Shown here piece by piece: positions 53,847-61,427 of a stretch of 64,000 nt of DNA. Numbering within the stretch: position 1 is the stretch's first letter; each line of letters begins with the position of its first letter. Made by a program: the position numbers and the translations under genes. The DNA lies in assembly GCF_002245625.1 (NCBI RefSeq), contig NZ_NOIG01000011.1:310001-374000 (forward strand). Reading direction: 5' to 3'. Under the pieces are notes generated by a model that worked only from the letters and a program-made list of their open reading frames with translations, made no database searches and had not been told where the DNA came from. The stretch is from Acidovorax kalamii (lineage in GTDB: Bacteria > Pseudomonadota > Gammaproteobacteria > Burkholderiales > Burkholderiaceae_C).

Positions 53847-55274
53847 ATGAGCAAACAATTTGATGTGATCGTCATCGGTGGCGGCCCTGGTGGCTACATC
53901 GCCGCCATCCGTGCCGCCCAGCTGGGCTTCAACGTCGCCTGTATCGACGAGTGGAAGAACGACAAGGGCGGCCCCGCACCCGGTGGCACCTGCACCAACG
54001 TCGGTTGCATCCCCTCCAAGGCGCTGCTGCAATCGTCCGAGCATTTCGAGCATGCCAACAAGCACTTTGCCGAGCACGGCATCACGGCCACTGGCGTCAA
54101 GATGGACGTGGCCAAGATGATTGCCCGCAAGGACACCGTCGTGAAGCAGAACAACGACGGCATCCTGTACCTGTTCAAGAAGAACAAGGTCAGCTTCTTT
54201 CACGGCCGCGGCTCGTTCGTGAAGGCTGCCGAAGGGGGCTACGAGATCAAGGTGGCGGGTGCCGCTGAAGAGACCATCGTTGGCAAACAGATCATCATCG
54301 CCACCGGCTCCAACGCCCGTGCGCTGCCCGGCACGCCGTTCGACGAAGAACTGGTGCTGTCCAACGACGGCGCGCTGCGCGTCGGCGCGGTGCCCAAGAA
54401 GCTCGGCCTCATCGGCTCGGGCGTGATCGGCCTGGAAATGGGCTCGGTGTGGCGCCGCCTGGGTGCCGAAGTCACCATCCTCGAAGGCCTGCCTACCTTC
54501 CTGGGCGCGGTGGATGAGCAGATCGCCAAGGAAGCCAAGAAGGCCTTCGACAAGCAGGGCCTGAAGATCGAGCTGGGCGTGAAGGTCGGCGAGATCAAGA
54601 CCAGCAAGAAGGGTGTGAGCATTGCCTACACCAACGCCAAGGGCGAAGCCCAGTCGCTGGAAGTGGACAAGCTCATCGTCTCCATCGGCCGCGTGCCCAA
54701 CACCATTGGCCTGAACACCGAAGCTGTGGGCCTGCAGCTGGACGAGCGCGGCGCCATTGTGGTGGACGGCGACTGCAAGACCAACCTGCCCGGCGTCTGG
54801 GCGGTGGGCGACGTGGTGCGCGGTCCGATGCTGGCGCACAAGGCCGAGGAAGAAGGCGTTGCCGTGGCCGAGCGCATCGCCGGCCAGCACGGTCACGTCA
54901 ACTTCAACACCATTCCCTGGGTCATCTACACCAGCCCTGAAATCGCCTGGGTGGGGCGCACGGAGCAGCAGCTCAAGGCCGATGGCGTCAAGTACAAGGC
55001 GGGCAGTTTCCCCTTCCTGGCCAACGGCCGCGCACGCGCACTGGGCGACACCACCGGCATGGTCAAGATGCTGGCCGATGCCGAGACCGACGAAATCCTG
55101 GGCGTGCACATCGTGGGCCCGCAGGCCAGCGAGCTGATCTCCGAAGCTGTGGTCGCCATGGAGTTCAAGGCCAGCAGCGAAGACATCGCACGCATCTGCC
55201 ACGCACACCCCTCCTTGAGCGAAGCCACCAAGGAAGCGGCCCTGGCCGTGGACAAGCGCACTCTCAACTTCTGA
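53847..55274 (+). CDS. lpdA: dihydrolipoyl dehydrogenase (E3)
   Basis: A 475-residue flavoprotein. FAD-binding [17 protein letters not shown] is at residues 12-28, the redox-active disulfide is in [18 protein letters not shown]-binding [21 protein letters not shown] is near 195, the central FAD motif is in [22 protein letters not shown], and the C-terminal catalytic His-Glu is in [10 protein letters not shown]. It reoxidises dihydrolipoamide of E2 with NAD. Position after sucB makes it the dedicated E3 of the 2-oxoglutarate complex, although it may also serve other complexes. Confidence 0.97.
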   Translation: MSKQFDVIVIGGGPGGYIAAIRAAQLGFNVACIDEWKNDKGGPAPGGTCTNVGCIPSKALLQSSEHFEHANKHFAEHGITATGVKMDVAKMIARKDTVVKQNNDGILYLFKKNKVSFFHGRGSFVKAAEGGYEIKVAGAAEETIVGKQIIIATGSNARALPGTPFDEELVLSNDGALRVGAVPKKLGLIGSGVIGLEMGSVWRRLGAEVTILEGLPTFLGAVDEQIAKEAKKAFDKQGLKIELGVKVGEIKTSKKGVSIAYTNAKGEAQSLEVDKLIVSIGRVPNTIGLNTEAVGLQLDERGAIVVDGDCKTNLPGVWAVGDVVRGPMLAHKAEEEGVAVAERIAGQHGHVNFNTIPWVIYTSPEIAWVGRTEQQLKADGVKYKAGSFPFLANGRARALGDTTGMVKMLADAETDEILGVHIVGPQASELISEAVVAMEFKASSEDIARICHAHPSLSEATKEAALAVDKRTLNF

Positions 55275-55340
55275 TATTTGAATAAAGAAGGGCTCCAGCG
55301 CCTGCTAGTCATGCGCTGGTTGCTATCAAATTCATAGTAT
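55275..55340. repeat. short interspersed repeat B, copy 4
   Basis: TATTTGAATAAAGAAGGGC TCCAGCGCC ... GCGCTGGTTGCTATCAAATTCATAGTA. It fills the gap between lpdA and zapE. Confidence 0.75.
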
Positions 55341-55358
55341 CAGAAGGGTGCGCATCCC

Positions 55359-56456
55359 GTGACAGTCAAACAGGCTTACCTGGCCGAGCTGGCCGCCAAA
55401 GGCTACCAAAGCGACCCCGCCCAGTTGCGGGCCGTGGATGCGCTGCAGCGCTGTGCCGATGAATGGGCCGCCTACAAGGCGCGGCGTTCCAACGCGCTCA
55501 AGAAGCTGATCAACCGGCCCGAGATTCCGCGTGGCGTGTACATGTACGGCGGGGTGGGGCGGGGCAAGAGCTTCCTGATGGAGTGCTTTTTTGACGCCGT
55601 GCCACTCAAGCGCAAGGTGCGCCTGCACTTTCACGAGTTCATGCGCGAGGTGCACCGCGAGCTGGTGGCGCTGCAGGGCACGCAGAACCCCCTCGACGTG
55701 CTGGGCGAGCGCATTGCCAAGCGCTACAAGCTCATCTGCTTCGACGAATTCCACGTGGCGGACATCACCGATGCCATGATCCTGCATCGCTTGCTGGTGG
55801 CGCTGTTCGACAACGGCGTGGGTTTTGTCACCACGTCCAATTTCAAACCGGACGATCTTTACCCCGGTGGCCTGCACCGCGACCGCATCCTGCCCGCGAT
55901 TGCATTGCTCAACGAGAAGCTGGAAGTGGTCAACGTGGACAACGGCACCGACTACCGGCGCCGCACGCTGGAGCATGTGAAGCTCTACCACACGCCTCTG
56001 GGCCCCGAGGCCGACGCCGAAATGAGCCAGGCCTTCGACCAGCTGGCCGAAGTGCATGACGAAGATCCGGTGCTGCACATCGAGCAGCGCGAGATCCGCG
56101 CACGGCGCAAGGCCGGTGGCGTGGTGTGGTTCGACTTCAAGGCGCTGTGCGGCGGCCCGCGTTCGCAGAACGACTACCTGGAGATTGCCACGCAGTTCCA
56201 CACCGTGCTGCTTTCTGACGTGCCCTACATGCCGGTGAGCATGGCGTCGCCCGCGCGGCGCTTTACCTGGCTGGTGGACGTGCTGTATGACCGGCGTGTC
56301 AAGCTCATTCTGTCGGCGGCTGTGCCGCCCGAGCAGCTTTACACCGATGGGCCGCTGGCACACGAGTTTCCGCGCACTGTGTCGCGTCTCAACGAGATGC
56401 AGTCCAAGGAGTTCCTGGACCTGGAGCGTCGCATGGTGGATACGGGGCTGACATGA
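55359..56456 (+). CDS. zapE: cell division protein ZapE (AFG1-like ATPase)
   Basis: A 365-residue ATPase. Walker A is GGVGRGKSFLMECF near residue 65, the Walker B-like stretch is LICFDEFHVADITDAMIL near 125, and further AFG1 motifs are TTSNFKPDDLYPGGLHRDRILPAI and LVDVLYDRRVKLILSA. ZapE acts at the Z ring late in division, while mitochondrial AFG1 relatives handle inner-membrane protein turnover. The GTG start at 55359 has weak upstream pairing. The stop overlaps the next start by ATGA. Placement after sucAB-lpdA is usual in Burkholderiales. Confidence 0.93.
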   Translation: MTVKQAYLAELAAKGYQSDPAQLRAVDALQRCADEWAAYKARRSNALKKLINRPEIPRGVYMYGGVGRGKSFLMECFFDAVPLKRKVRLHFHEFMREVHRELVALQGTQNPLDVLGERIAKRYKLICFDEFHVADITDAMILHRLLVALFDNGVGFVTTSNFKPDDLYPGGLHRDRILPAIALLNEKLEVVNVDNGTDYRRRTLEHVKLYHTPLGPEADAEMSQAFDQLAEVHDEDPVLHIEQREIRARRKAGGVVWFDFKALCGGPRSQNDYLEIATQFHTVLLSDVPYMPVSMASPARRFTWLVDVLYDRRVKLILSAAVPPEQLYTDGPLAHEFPRTVSRLNEMQSKEFLDLERRMVDTGLT

Positions 56457-57157
56457 TGCAGCGTGCATTTTTTGCTGCAACGGTGCTTGCCACTGTGCTG
56501 GTGCTGCCAGTGGCTCCCGTGTGGGCCCAGGCCGCCGATGGAACACAGGACAGCGCTCAGGCCGCTGCGGCTGCGCATCGCAAGGCCGAGCACGAACGCA
56601 TCGGCCACGAGCGCGAGGCGCTGGCTGCCGTGCGCCAGAAGGAGGAAGCAGCCTGCTACAAGCAGTTTGCGGTGGAGGACTGCCTGCGCAGTGTCCGCAC
56701 CAAGGCACGTGAAGCCGGCGATCGGCTTCGTGCCCAGGAGGTGGAGTTGAACGACGCCGAGCGCAGGGAAAAGGCGGCTGAGCGCCTGCGCTCCATTGAG
56801 GAAAAGCAGAAGGCCGTGCCGCCTCCGGCGTCCAGAGGGCAGGGCACGGATGCCACGGTGCGCAAAACCCCGGCAGACCCCGCGAGCACCAAGGCGCAGC
56901 GGGACCACGATGCCGAGCAGCGCGCACTGTTGCAGCGCAACCGGGTCCAGCAGCATGACAGCGAGCAGGCTGCCCGTGCGGCTGTCCAGGCCGACCGCGC
57001 CGCCCAGGCGCGCATTCGCCATGCAGAAACCCTGAAAGCGGCGGAGGAGCGCCGCGCCCGGGTCGAAAAGTCCCAGGCTGATGCGGCCGCAAAGGGGCAC
57101 CCGCCTGCTGCGCCGTTGCCAACACCGGCGCGGGCAGTATCCAGTCCAGTGCGCTGA
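56453..57157 (+). CDS. exported coiled-coil hypothetical protein
   Basis: A 234-residue protein. The N-terminus (FFAATVLATVLVLPVAPVWAQA) is a signal peptide. The remainder is almost entirely charged and helical, rich in Ala, Arg, Glu and Gln (KAEHERIGHEREALAAVRQKEEAAC and later ETLKAAEERRARVEKSQADAAAKGHP), so an extended coiled coil is expected. Two cysteines (KEEAACYKQFAVEDCLRS) could form a disulfide. It is translationally coupled to zapE (ATGA). No family recognised; a periplasmic structural or division-linked role is only a guess from context. Confidence 0.75.
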   Translation: MMQRAFFAATVLATVLVLPVAPVWAQAADGTQDSAQAAAAAHRKAEHERIGHEREALAAVRQKEEAACYKQFAVEDCLRSVRTKAREAGDRLRAQEVELNDAERREKAAERLRSIEEKQKAVPPPASRGQGTDATVRKTPADPASTKAQRDHDAEQRALLQRNRVQQHDSEQAARAAVQADRAAQARIRHAETLKAAEERRARVEKSQADAAAKGHPPAAPLPTPARAVSSPVR

Positions 57158-57293
57158 TTGCCTGAAAAGTGCAGCAGGGGCATCGTCGGCCCGCTGGCCC
57201 ATTGATTTATGGGGGCAAGCTGCTCCGCTGGTGGGTCGCCGTCATAGCAGCCTGGCTTCCCGATAGCCTGATACAGGCGCCGTGGGCTGTGGG

Positions 57294-58100
57294 TCAGGCG
57301 CGGCCTGCGTCGATCGGAACGAGGCGTGCGATCTTCTTTTCTTCGACCAGCGCTTCGATCTTCACGATGACCAGCGACAGGTTGTCGCCGCCGCCCCGGG
57401 CCCGGGAGCGCGCCTTTTCAATCAGGAACTCGGTGGCTTCGCGGGGCGACAGCGAATCCACCACCGAGGCCAGTTCGGTAGGCGAGAAGTAGTGCCAGAC
57501 ACCGTCGCTGCAGGCGAGCAGTACATCACCCGGTTGCAGTTGCGGAATGATATGGGTGGTGATGGGCGGGTCGCTCTCGGTGCCCAGGCAGCCCACCAGG
57601 ATGTTTGAGTGGGGGTGGTTGTTGGCCTCGGCCTCGGTCAGCTCGCCCCGGTCCACCAGCGCCTGGACATAGGAGTGGTCGCTGGTGCGGAACACCATGC
57701 GGGGGCCCTGGAAATGGTAGATGCGCGAGTCGCCTGCATGCACCCAGTGGCAGTCTCCTCGGGGGTTGATGAGGAAGGCCGCAATCGTGCTGTGGGGTTC
57801 CTGTTCTGCCGAAATGGCCGTCAGGCGAATGACGATGTGGGCCTCTTCGACCATGTTCTTGAGCATGGACACCGCGTCGTCGGTGTCGGGCGAGTAGCGC
57901 TCGAACAGCTGCCGCGCGGTCATCATGACCTGGTCCGATGCCTTGCGGCCGCCACTGCGACCGCCCATGCCATCGGCGATCACGCCCAGCACGCAGCCAT
58001 TGTGTCTGGCGTGGGAGATCAGGGCGACCTGGTCTTGCTGGTATTCCCGGTCGCCCTTGTGGATGCCGGTGGACGCGATGAGGCGAAACGCTTTGGTCAT
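57294..58100 (-). CDS. PP2C family serine/threonine phosphatase
   Basis: A 268-residue metal-dependent phosphatase from the ATG at 58098-58100 (MTKAFRLIASTGIHKGDREYQQDQ). It has the PP2C motifs in order: the first Asp in YQQDQ, DGMGGRSGG, HAGDSRIYHF, LLACSDGV and GGGDNLSLVIV. All acidic metal ligands are present. It removes phosphate from Ser/Thr residues. A partner kinase gene is not in this window. It is divergent from the YdcH-like gene and helicase, with 107 bp between starts. Confidence 0.93.
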   Translation of the reverse strand: MTKAFRLIASTGIHKGDREYQQDQVALISHARHNGCVLGVIADGMGGRSGGRKASDQVMMTARQLFERYSPDTDDAVSMLKNMVEEAHIVIRLTAISAEQEPHSTIAAFLINPRGDCHWVHAGDSRIYHFQGPRMVFRTSDHSYVQALVDRGELTEAEANNHPHSNILVGCLGTESDPPITTHIIPQLQPGDVLLACSDGVWHYFSPTELASVVDSLSPREATEFLIEKARSRARGGGDNLSLVIVKIEALVEEKKIARLVPIDAGRA

Positions 58101-58207
58101 GCTGGTGATTGTGGGGGCGCGTGCACAAACGCTCGTCGTGAAAACGGGCCAAGCGCGTATTATCCGCCCGCCTGTGGCATTTTCGCCATGCTTGTGGCGC
58201 TCCTGCC

Positions 58208-58411
58208 TTGAAACCCAGCCTCCACTCTCCCCACCGACAACTGATCGAATTGCGCATGGAACATGCCGATCTGGATGCCTTGATCGATCGCTGCGCCCCG
58301 GATGCGGCGCCCGACGAACTGGCGCTGCGGCGGCTGAAGAAGCGCCGCTTGGTCCTGCGCGATGCGATGGACCGACTGGAACGTGAGCTTCTGCCGCAAG
58401 AGCCTGCCTGA
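58208..58411 (+). CDS. YdcH family protein (DUF465)
   Basis: A 67-residue, fully helical protein (LIELRMEHADLDALIDRCAP ... DELALRRLKKRRLVLRDAMDRLERELL), matching the DUF465/YdcH pattern of an antiparallel helical hairpin. The start is TTG at 58208; similarity in the first residues (SPHRQLIELR) supports it over the ATG at 58256. The stop overlaps the helicase start (TGATG), indicating coupling. Function is unknown across the family. Confidence 0.8.
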   Translation: MKPSLHSPHRQLIELRMEHADLDALIDRCAPDAAPDELALRRLKKRRLVLRDAMDRLERELLPQEPA

Positions 58412-60471
58412 TGTCGCTGGTTGACATGGTGGCGGAGGTGTTTGCCGCCGGTGGTGTTCTGGAGCGGGCGGAGGCACACTTCCAGCCCCGCGAGGGGCAA
58501 ACCCAGATGGCCTGCGCCGTCGCACGGACCATCGAAGCAGGGGGCGCTTTGGTGGTGGAGGCGGGCACCGGGGTGGGCAAGACTTTTTCCTATCTGGTGC
58601 CCGCCCTGCTCAGCGGCGAGCGGGTGCTGCTGTCCACCGCCACCAAGGCGCTGCAGGACCAGCTTTTCGCGCGGGACCTGCCCTGGCTGGTCGAAACGCT
58701 GGGCATGCCGGTGCGCATGGCGCTGCTCAAAGGCCGTTCCAGCTACCTGTGCCTGTACCGCATGGAGCTTGCGCGCCAGGACGCGCAGGCCCAGGACCGG
58801 GGCGTGGCGCGCGTGCTGGCCAAGGTCGAAGACTGGTCACACCACACCCAATCGGGCGACCTGGCGGAACTGACGGGGCTGGATGACCGCTCGCCCGTGA
58901 TTCCCCTGGTGACCTCCACCCGCGAGAACTGTCTGGGTTCGCAATGCCCCCAGTTCCGCCCCTGTCATGTGCATCGGGCGCGGCGCGAGGCGCTGGCGGC
59001 CGACATCGTGGTCATCAACCACCATCTGTTTTTTGCCGATGTTGCAGTGCGCGAGTCGGGCATGGCCGAGCTGTTGCCCACGGTGCGCGTGGTGGTGTTT
59101 GATGAGGCGCACCAGATCAATGAGACAGGCGTGCAGTTCCTGGGCACCCAGTTGTCCACGGGGCAGGTGACGGATTTCAGCAGGGACCTGCTGGCCGCAG
59201 GCCTGCAGCATGCCCGGGGCCTCGCGGACTGGGTGGGGTTGTCCCGCCGGGTGGAGCTGTCGGCGCAGGACCTGCGCCTGGTCGCTCGCACGGTCACGGG
59301 TGCCACCAAGCTACGGTGGGCGGATGATGCCCCGGAGGGATTCCCGGCCGAGCATTGGCACGGCGCCTTGCGCGGCGTGGCGCTGGCCTGCGCGCAGGCC
59401 CAGGAGGCGCTCGATACGGTCAGCGAGATCGCACCAGACTTTGTGCGCCTGTATGAGCGCGGCTCGGAACTGCTGGCGCGCCTGGCCCGCTTTTCAGGTC
59501 CCAGCGATCCCGAGGTGGTGCGCTGGGTGGATGTGGGCACGCAATTGCGGCTGGTCGAATCGCCGCTGGACATTGCCGATGCCATGCGCACGCGCTTGCT
59601 GGGAGCGCCTGCCGAGGCTTCTGAGGGCGCGGGCGGCGATGGCTGGCCGGATGACAGTTCCGCAGGTCCGGGCCGGGCCTGGATCTTCACCTCGGCGACC
59701 CTGGGCGACGACGAGCGCCTGAGCTGGTTCACTGAACGGGCGGGGCTGCAGGAGGCCCAAATCCTGCGAGTGGCCAGTCCGTTCGACTACCCGGCGCAGG
59801 CCGCACTGTATGTGCCGCGCCACTTGCCTTCACCCGCCGACCCGGCCCACAGCCCAGCGCTGGCGCAATGGGTGGGCCAGGCGGCCGAGCGGCTGGGGGG
59901 GCGCACCCTGGTGCTCACCACCACGTTGAAGGCGTTGCGCGCGGTGGGGGATGCACTCCAGAAGCGGTTTGTGTCGTCAGGAGCGCTGGAAGTGCTGGTG
60001 CAGGGCGAGTGGCCCAAGCGGCGGCTGATGGAGCGTTTTCGGGAGGGGGCGGACCATGGCCAGCCGGGCTGTGTGCTGGTCGCGTCCGCCACCTTCTGGG
60101 AAGGGTTCGATGTGCCCGGCGACGCGCTGCAGCTCGTGGTGATCGACAAGCTGCCGTTTCCGCCCCCAGGCGACCCCTTGGTCGAGGCGCGCACCCAGCG
60201 GATCGAAAAGGCGGGAGGAAAGGCTTTCAAGGCCTATGCACTGCCCGAGGCTGCCGTGGCGCTCAAGCAAGGGGCGGGACGCTTGATCCGGCGGGAGTCG
60301 GACCGGGGGATTCTGGTGGTGGGGGACACCCGCCTTGTCACCATGGGTTACGGCAAACGCCTGCTGGCCGCATTGCCGCCAATGCGGCGGCTGGAGTCGG
60401 AAGAGGCTTTTGAAGAGGCCTTGCAGGCGCTGCTCACCAGACCTTCCACCACGGATCCGACTTGCCCTTGA
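58411..60471 (+). CDS. DinG/YoaA-type ATP-dependent DNA helicase
   Basis: A 686-residue superfamily 2 helicase. Walker A is EAGTGVGKTFSYL near residue 50, motif Ia STATKALQDQL, and the DEAH box VVVFDEAHQINETG. Four cysteines between motifs Ia and II (SSYLCLYR, ENCLGSQCPQFRPCHVH) form the expected 4Fe-4S cluster. C-terminal motifs include TSATLGDDERLSWF and QGAGRLIRRESDRGILVVGDTR. The family (YoaA, DinG, XPD) unwinds 5'-3'. The 3' end overlaps the convergent bamD by 38 bp. Confidence 0.93.
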   Translation: MSLVDMVAEVFAAGGVLERAEAHFQPREGQTQMACAVARTIEAGGALVVEAGTGVGKTFSYLVPALLSGERVLLSTATKALQDQLFARDLPWLVETLGMPVRMALLKGRSSYLCLYRMELARQDAQAQDRGVARVLAKVEDWSHHTQSGDLAELTGLDDRSPVIPLVTSTRENCLGSQCPQFRPCHVHRARREALAADIVVINHHLFFADVAVRESGMAELLPTVRVVVFDEAHQINETGVQFLGTQLSTGQVTDFSRDLLAAGLQHARGLADWVGLSRRVELSAQDLRLVARTVTGATKLRWADDAPEGFPAEHWHGALRGVALACAQAQEALDTVSEIAPDFVRLYERGSELLARLARFSGPSDPEVVRWVDVGTQLRLVESPLDIADAMRTRLLGAPAEASEGAGGDGWPDDSSAGPGRAWIFTSATLGDDERLSWFTERAGLQEAQILRVASPFDYPAQAALYVPRHLPSPADPAHSPALAQWVGQAAERLGGRTLVLTTTLKALRAVGDALQKRFVSSGALEVLVQGEWPKRRLMERFREGADHGQPGCVLVASATFWEGFDVPGDALQLVVIDKLPFPPPGDPLVEARTQRIEKAGGKAFKAYALPEAAVALKQGAGRLIRRESDRGILVVGDTRLVTMGYGKRLLAALPPMRRLESEEAFEEALQALLTRPSTTDPTCP

Positions 60472-61231
60472 AGCCGCCACTCATATAGGGGCTTTGGGGA
60501 TAGGACTTGTCCATCACGCGGCGCGCGTCATCACGCAACTGGGTCATGCCCAGGGCGTCATACGACTGGATCAGGATGTACAGCGCTTCCTCCAGCGCGG
60601 GCACGCCCTGGTAATCAGCCACGGCCACCTGGGCGCGGTTGATGGCCGCCACATAGGCGCCACGCTGGAAGTAATAGCGGGCCACATGCACTTCGTACTG
60701 CGCAAGCGAGTTGACGATGTAGGTCATGCGCTGGCGCGCGTCCTGCGTGTAACGCGAGTCTGGGAAGCGGGTGGACAGTTCGCTGAAGGCTTCGAACGAG
60801 TCCTTGGCGGCCTTCTGGTCCCGCTCGGACAGATCCTGGCGCGAGATGAAGGAGAACAACCCCAGGTTGTCGTTGAAATTCACCAGGCCCTTGAGGTAGA
60901 GCGCGTAGTCCAGCGCGGGGCTGGCTGGGTGCAGCTTCATGAAGCGGTCCAGCGTGGCGATGGCCTGGGCCTTTTCACCGGCCTTGTAGTGGGCGTAGGC
61001 CTTGTCGATCTGGGCCTGTTGCGCCAGCGGAGTGCCGGCTGCACGGCCTTCGAGCTTTTCGAGCAGCGGAACCGCCTTGTCGTAGGCGCCGCTGCTCATT
61101 TCGTCCTTGGCTTCCGAATGGATACGGTTGGGGCTCCAGCCGGCCGTTTTGTCTTCGGGGGTGCTGGAGCAGCCCGCCAGCAGACCGGCAAGCAGCAGGG
61201 CGGAAACGAGGGGCAATGGGGCACGCAGCAT
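60434..61231 (-). CDS. bamD: outer membrane protein assembly factor BamD
   Basis: A 265-residue lipoprotein. The signal peptide MLRAPLPLVSALLLAGLLAGC has the lipobox LLAGC, with lipidation at Cys21. It is followed by five TPR repeats (EAKDEMSSGAYDKAVPLLEKLEGRA, IDKAYAHYKAGEKAQAIATLDRF, DSFEAFSELSTRFPDSRYTQDARQRM, ARYYFQRGAYVAAINRAQVAVADY, ALEEALYILIQSYDALG). BamD is essential for beta-barrel protein insertion with BamA. The 3' end overlaps the helicase gene's end by 38 bp, a convergent overlap. It is divergent from dnaE. Confidence 0.95.
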   Translation of the reverse strand: MLRAPLPLVSALLLAGLLAGCSSTPEDKTAGWSPNRIHSEAKDEMSSGAYDKAVPLLEKLEGRAAGTPLAQQAQIDKAYAHYKAGEKAQAIATLDRFMKLHPASPALDYALYLKGLVNFNDNLGLFSFISRQDLSERDQKAAKDSFEAFSELSTRFPDSRYTQDARQRMTYIVNSLAQYEVHVARYYFQRGAYVAAINRAQVAVADYQGVPALEEALYILIQSYDALGMTQLRDDARRVMDKSYPQSPYMSGGFKGKSDPWWKVW

Positions 61232-61427
61232 CGCAAGCAGCTTTCAGCAAATGAGGGAACAGGTGCACATGGGGCTGGGTTCGTCCGGGGCGTGAGTTGC
61301 GCTTCCGGCCCAAGGGTCCACAGGCATCTTGAACAGAAAAGGCATTGTACTGGGGGCCGTTGCCGCCCAGCGGCGCCGTAAGCTCTGCTTTCAGGCGGGC
61401 AGGTGCAGGGCTTTCTACAATGGCTCC

